Positions 48,464-51,445 of a DNA stretch of 51,445 nt are shown here, in pieces (positions within the stretch are counted from its first letter, which is position 1; every line of letters starts with the position of its first letter). Origin of the DNA: Pseudomonadota bacterium (lineage in GTDB: Bacteria; Pseudomonadota; Gammaproteobacteria; Steroidobacterales; Steroidobacteraceae); the NCBI GenBank assembly GCA_021805865.1, contig JAJZDX010000031.1:1-51445 (forward strand), read 5' to 3'. Both the position numbers and the translations under genes were made by a program. The notes under the pieces were generated by a model. It searched no databases, was not told the origin of the DNA, and was given only the letters and a program-made list of their open reading frames with translations.

Positions 48464-48511
48464 GCCCCGCTCCGGAAAAGTGGATCTCCCACTTCTCCGC
48501 AGCCCGGGCCC
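48464..48511 (-). promoter_or_regulatory. Shared leader element upstream of topB
   Basis: On the coding strand GGGCCCGGGCTGCGGAGAAG is followed by the stem AGTGG-GAGAT-CCACT, then TTTTCCGGAGCGGGGC and the ATG. The GTGAGGCACC box is absent but the 5' boxes and the hairpin position are kept. GGAG is the ribosome-binding site. Confidence 0.6.
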
Positions 48512-48665
48512 GGCCTGCGTGCAGCGGTTCCCGCCGCCGCTCGTCGGCGGCGGCCCGCAGAGAACCCGGGGCTGCGGACTGCACCCAGGCCCGCGATGGC
48601 CGACGGTGTGTTACCGGATCCCTCAATTCCCGCTCAGTGGGACAGGTCTTGCTTCCTGCGCTCCG
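48512..48665. other. Short intergenic spacer
   Basis: About 150 bp between two minus-strand genes. GC-rich inverted runs are present, but no clear terminator or gene. Confidence 0.3.
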
Positions 48666-49400
48666 TCAATGAACTGAACTGAGCGAAGCTGGAACGAGCC
48701 CGTGGTCGTTCGGCTGCAACGCGCTCGTGCGCGGCGAAGGCCCGCGCGCCGCGAGCGTCTGCACAGTGGTCGGCTGCCTGAGCGCGCCGCGTCGCGCAAG
48801 AGGATCGTGTCCCCACCGCGCTAGGTGTCCGCCGGGGATGGCGGGAACGACGATGCGCACTCCGGCGTGCCGGTAGGTCTCGGCCGCATACTGCCGGCCG
48901 GCAAGCGAGCGCGGATTACCGCTGTGATAGATCGCGAGCGCCCGCGCGAGACGCTTGGCGCGCGGGGGTGCCCCAGGCACGGGACCGGCTTCCGCGGCCC
49001 GCCAGGCGTGCAGCAGGATGAGACTGCCGGCGCGCAGGTTCTCGCACGGCTGGAGGAGCTCCGCGGCCGTGAGCCGCAATGGCGCGAGCCAGCCACTATT
49101 CACCTGTGCGAGACCGAGATCGACCGAGTGACCGGCGCCGATCAGTTGGGCCGCGAGACGCACCGCGCCGGCATACGAGACGGGGTGATAGACGATGTGC
49201 GTGCTGTCGTCATCGAGCGCATAGGGGTCGCCGCCGGACTCCTGCGCGACAAGCGCCGCCATGGTCACTGGGGAGACTTCGGGAGCGCAGCGGTGGAGGA
49301 GCGCGAGTTCGCCTCGGTCAGCGGCATGCGCGGGGATCGCAGCCGGCGCGAGAAGCGTTACGCCGACCAAGATGCTGAGGCGAATCAAGGACCACATCAT
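48666..49400 (-). CDS. Lytic transglycosylase, VirB1-like
   Basis: A 244-residue exported protein. The ATG at 49400 follows GAGGAAGCGG; an upstream TTG overlaps that ribosome-binding site. Residues 1-26 (MMWSLIRLSILVGVTLLAPA with AHA) are a signal peptide. The SLT domain has the catalytic Glu in VAQESGGDPYAL near residue 52 and the VDLGLAQVNSGW segment near 100. It would open peptidoglycan for assembly of the transfer channel, as VirB1 or TrbN do. The C-terminal 60 residues are Pro/Arg-rich. No tag, as expected for an exported machine part. Confidence 0.88.
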   Translation of the reverse strand: MMWSLIRLSILVGVTLLAPAAIPAHAADRGELALLHRCAPEVSPVTMAALVAQESGGDPYALDDDSTHIVYHPVSYAGAVRLAAQLIGAGHSVDLGLAQVNSGWLAPLRLTAAELLQPCENLRAGSLILLHAWRAAEAGPVPGAPPRAKRLARALAIYHSGNPRSLAGRQYAAETYRHAGVRIVVPAIPGGHLARWGHDPLARRGALRQPTTVQTLAARGPSPRTSALQPNDHGLVPASLSSVH

Positions 49401-49408
49401 CCGCTTCC

Positions 49409-49780
49409 TCAATCTGTGTACTCGAATTCGATCCGCGTCACGAGATCACCGGGACCGCAGGCATGGGTCCGGCAGAAGAATTCGATGGAGTCCTGCGGTC
49501 GCCACAGCAGAGGATCGTCCCCGAAGCCCTCGAGCGTGCACTCCCGCTGTCCGTATGCCTGGTCGATCAGCATGTCGACGAGCGCTTCCCGGTGCACACT
49601 CACGATGCGTAGCGGCCCACGGATCACCTCCACCTTCTCCCCGCGTTTCAAGCCCTGGGACTTCACGACGGGGCGCACGAGGTCGCCGGGCTTGATAAAT
49701 TTCCAGCCCAGCCGGCGCGTCACCGTCTTCGTGCCACTGCGCACCTGTGGGGTCGTGAGCGCAAAACTCATGTTACGCAT
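49409..49780 (-). CDS. ASCH-domain-like protein
   Basis: A 123-residue protein from ATG 49780 (MRNMSFALTTPQVRSGTKTV). SGTKTVTRRLGWKFIKPGDL fits the conserved start of ASCH domains (a PUA-like beta-barrel; G-K-T-R near the first strand), followed by EKVEVIRGPLRIVSVHRE. ASCH domains bind RNA or modified nucleotides and one group hydrolyses acetylcytidine. It overlaps the upstream gene by 8 bp and lies near a DUF5131 gene, a pairing typical of phage and element cargo. No tag. Confidence 0.75.
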   Translation of the reverse strand: MRNMSFALTTPQVRSGTKTVTRRLGWKFIKPGDLVRPVVKSQGLKRGEKVEVIRGPLRIVSVHREALVDMLIDQAYGQRECTLEGFGDDPLLWRPQDSIEFFCRTHACGPGDLVTRIEFEYTD

Positions 49781-50060
49781 GGAGGCATTCCTCCTCGCTC
49801 GGCTCAATCATCTCGAGCGCAGCGGCCATGATGAGGACAGTGTCCACTCCGTCCGTGATCGACGCCAAGGCTGCGCATATCTTCGCCGCCGCCGAGAGCG
49901 GGGACCCACCGTGCTCGCGTTGGACCTCCGCGATCAGGCTGCGCCCGCGGCGCATCTCCTCGTCATACCGCTCGCCGAGGCCCAATTTCGCTCTGCAGCG
50001 CATCTCGTACAGCCTCGCTACGATTCCACCTGCACACGCCGGCTCGCTTCGTTGAGTCAT
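49773..50060 (-). CDS. Small hypothetical protein in the DUF5131 operon
   Basis: A 95-residue protein. I chose the ATG at 50060 (MTQRSEPACAGGIV), which overlaps the preceding stop by 4 bp. It is helical (RLYEMRCRAKLGLGERYDEE, LSAAAKICAALASITDGVDT) with an acidic, Met-rich C-terminus. It is flanked by DUF5131 and ASCH genes on the same strand with overlapping ends, so all three are one translational unit. Function unknown. Confidence 0.65.
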   Translation of the reverse strand: MTQRSEPACAGGIVARLYEMRCRAKLGLGERYDEEMRRGRSLIAEVQREHGGSPLSAAAKICAALASITDGVDTVLIMAAALEMIEPSEEECLHA

Positions 50061-50977
50061 GACACCGGAAACTCCGCCCAAACTTTCCCATCGAGTTCTC
50101 GGCCGGCGCGGCGCGTGCCGCAGCGGAACATGACGCCCATCTTCCCCGGTTCCGGCCGCTTCGTGGTCGGATGCGCAACATTTGTGTCGCAGAGACAGTT
50201 CGGTGCCCACTCACCCCATTGCTTGAAATGGAAGGGCACGTGCGCTACGGCGCACTGATCACGGATCGAGCGGACCCACTCCGGGTGGACCGGCCGCGCG
50301 GCCGGGCCGCTCTCCCCGCCGACGATCACCCAATCGATCGACGGCTGCGGGATCACTTGACCGGCACAGGAATGTTCATCGGCATTCATCGCGCAGATAT
50401 CCTCGGCGCAGTCATCCGCGTGACCGAACGATTCGCACTCGAGCCACTCGTGGTCGAACTCGATCGGGCTGAGCAACGGCTCACAGGACACGAAATGCGC
50501 CGCGGCGGGCACTGCGAGGAGCTTCGGAATGTCTCGGTCCGCCTCCTCCTGATTCACGACGGTCGCCCCGAGCCAGACGTTCGGCAATGGGCGCTCGAGC
50601 CAATCTGGCGGCAGCATGCGCTGCGCATTCCCGATGCGCTTCGTGAGCAGCACCCAGGTGAGCGCGGGCGTCGCCTCGATGAGCGACCACAGCGCCGCCC
50701 GCCAAATATACGGCACCGCGTTGTCGAAGACATCGCCGAGACTCGCGCAAAACACGCGAATCGACCTCCCCGTTTGCACAGCCTTGGCGTTCCACGCCAT
50801 CGGCTGGTGCCAGTTGGCAAGAGAAGTGCGCACCGGCGGACGGTCCCACTCAATTCGACCGAATCGCCCCGCCCACCGCTCGGCGTAACAGTGATCACAG
50901 GCCGGCGACACCTTCGTGCACCCGATCCAGGGGTTGAAAGTCGCGTCGCACCACGAGATAGCGCTGTGTTCAGCCAC
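50057..50977 (-). CDS. DUF5131 (phage Gp37/Gp68-like) protein
   Basis: A 306-residue protein from GTG 50977, with GAGGAGGAGG upstream. HSAISWCDATFNPWIGCTKV followed by SPACDHCYAE places C20-x6-C27-x2-C30 near the N-terminus, the hallmark of the Gp37/Gp68 family. The arrangement resembles a metal or Fe-S site of radical-SAM-like enzymes, but no activity is known to me. The ending WVIVGGESGPAARPVHPEWV also fits the family. These proteins are common in phages and mobile elements. No tag. Confidence 0.85.
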   Translation of the reverse strand: MAEHSAISWCDATFNPWIGCTKVSPACDHCYAERWAGRFGRIEWDRPPVRTSLANWHQPMAWNAKAVQTGRSIRVFCASLGDVFDNAVPYIWRAALWSLIEATPALTWVLLTKRIGNAQRMLPPDWLERPLPNVWLGATVVNQEEADRDIPKLLAVPAAAHFVSCEPLLSPIEFDHEWLECESFGHADDCAEDICAMNADEHSCAGQVIPQPSIDWVIVGGESGPAARPVHPEWVRSIRDQCAVAHVPFHFKQWGEWAPNCLCDTNVAHPTTKRPEPGKMGVMFRCGTRRAGRELDGKVWAEFPVS

Positions 50978-51077
50978 TGTGTTCCTCCTCCTCATTAAAC
51001 GGCGAGTCAGCACCGTTGCTGTGCATGATCAATGTCAAGCACGAGATAGCGCTCTCATAACAGTGCGGTTCAGCCAC

Positions 51078-51445
51078 TCACGCACGATGGCCACCACGCC
51101 GGGCATTGCAAGACGGGCGCTGCGGGCCGCAGGAACCCGGCGGCTGGCGGATCTCGAAGAACCCCTGAAGCCGGGGACTCACCTCCATCGCGAGGCGCGC
51201 GAGCCCCGCGGTGGCGCAGTTGTTGATCTTGAACCCTGCGTCCGAATGCTCGCGCACTGCGGTACGCCACCGCAGGACGTGACAGAGCCCGTCAGCGGAC
51301 CACCGTCGCTGGCCTCGCGCCTGCGTCCGCAATGCCAGGCGGACGAACTCCTGGAATACATGCATGTTGTCCGCGAGCCACTCCCAAAACCCCACCGGGT
51401 ACGTCCCGTCATCGTATTTCGCCCGCCAATCACTGACCGGCGAAG
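51078..51445 (-). CDS. Partial hypothetical protein running off the window
   Basis: The frame stays open to the window edge: upstream of the internal GTG at 51395, residues SDWRAKYDDGTYPVGFWEWL continue to position 51445, so the true start is outside. Visible residues (NMHVFQEFVRLALRTQARGQ, RRWSADGLCHVLRWRTAVRE, AGFKINNCATAGLARLAMEV) look like a phage- or element-type small helical protein with a FFEIR near its end. The last 25 residues are basic and Cys-rich. Function unknown. Confidence 0.6.
   Translation of the reverse strand, partial: SPVSDWRAKYDDGTYPVGFWEWLADNMHVFQEFVRLALRTQARGQRRWSADGLCHVLRWRTAVREHSDAGFKINNCATAGLARLAMEVSPRLQGFFEIRQPPGSCGPQRPSCNARRGGHRA

Noticed and set aside
1..51445. 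CRISPR array, tRNA, rRNA, integrase or replication initiator
   Set aside because: I scanned for regularly spaced repeats, tRNA-like folds and the protein motifs of tyrosine or serine recombinases and Rep proteins and saw none; tools could still find weak cases.

Overview
The window is about 51 kb of GC-rich DNA with the gene content of a proteobacterial conjugative element (an integrative conjugative element or a large plasmid). It has a VirD4/TraG coupling protein and a truncated paralog, a MOBP-type relaxase with a ribbon-helix-helix accessory protein, a TrbB/VirB11 ATPase, a TraB-like membrane protein, a TraL-like P-loop ATPase, topoisomerase III, a lytic transglycosylase, an SSB, a TOPRIM primase, an ArdC-type antirestriction protein, orphan DNA methyltransferases and probable defence genes. 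I see no rRNA, tRNA, CRISPR array, integrase or replication initiator. Most of the mating-pair apparatus (VirB3-B10/TrbC-L) is not here. The host cannot be named from the sequence.

Layout. (1) 0.8-14.8 kb: a tightly packed minus-strand array, many genes overlapping by 4 bp: ArdC fusion, a small protein, TOPRIM protein, coiled-coil protein, SLOG protein, an unknown, SSB, a P-loop protein, a beta-helix repeat protein, an unknown, coupling protein, DUF7007-like protein and a small protein. (2) 15.3-16.3 kb: two tandem paralogous small genes, each behind a 111-112 bp direct repeat. (3) 16.4-22.8 kb: minus strand, with a short tagged protein, the second coupling-protein homolog, LPD7 proteins and a TraK/TraL/TraM-like trio. 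(4) 22.9-26.75 kb: the relaxase module (HTH gene, relaxase, TPR/Sel1-like membrane protein, MobC-like gene) flanked by inverted ~190-bp copies of an oriT-like sequence. (5) 26.8-31.2 kb: plus strand, trbB, two methyltransferases and traB. (6) 31.5-43.1 kb: accessory cargo, with a nuclease-propeller fusion, a PD-(D/E)XK protein, a Phd/PIN toxin-antitoxin pair, tagged unknowns, and a PHP-ATPase with a HEPN-like partner. (7) 43.7-51.4 kb: tagged unknown, tagged Fic protein, topoisomerase III, lytic transglycosylase, ASCH protein and DUF5131 protein, with a partial gene running off the end.

The most striking signal is not a gene family. At least fourteen otherwise unrelated proteins end in an acidic stretch followed by a terminal Gly-Arg, most often Asp-Leu-Gly-Arg, and five more (including the relaxase, the primase-like protein and ArdC) end in a weaker acidic-Arg form. 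The coupling proteins, TrbB, TraB, the methyltransferases, the topoisomerase and the transglycosylase lack it. Synonymous codon variation argues for selection on the protein. The tagged set includes the classes known or predicted to be carried into recipients (relaxase, primase, ArdC, LPD7 polyvalent proteins, Fic). I infer that the tail is a secretion or recruitment tag for the conjugation channel. Two decayed, start-less reading frames also still end in the tag.

A second recurring signal is a leader just upstream of about ten genes. It contains GGGCCC, a GCGGAGAAG-like box, a variable but base-paired hairpin and a purine-rich Shine-Dalgarno run. This suggests a shared RNA regulatory element that coordinates the early or transferred genes.
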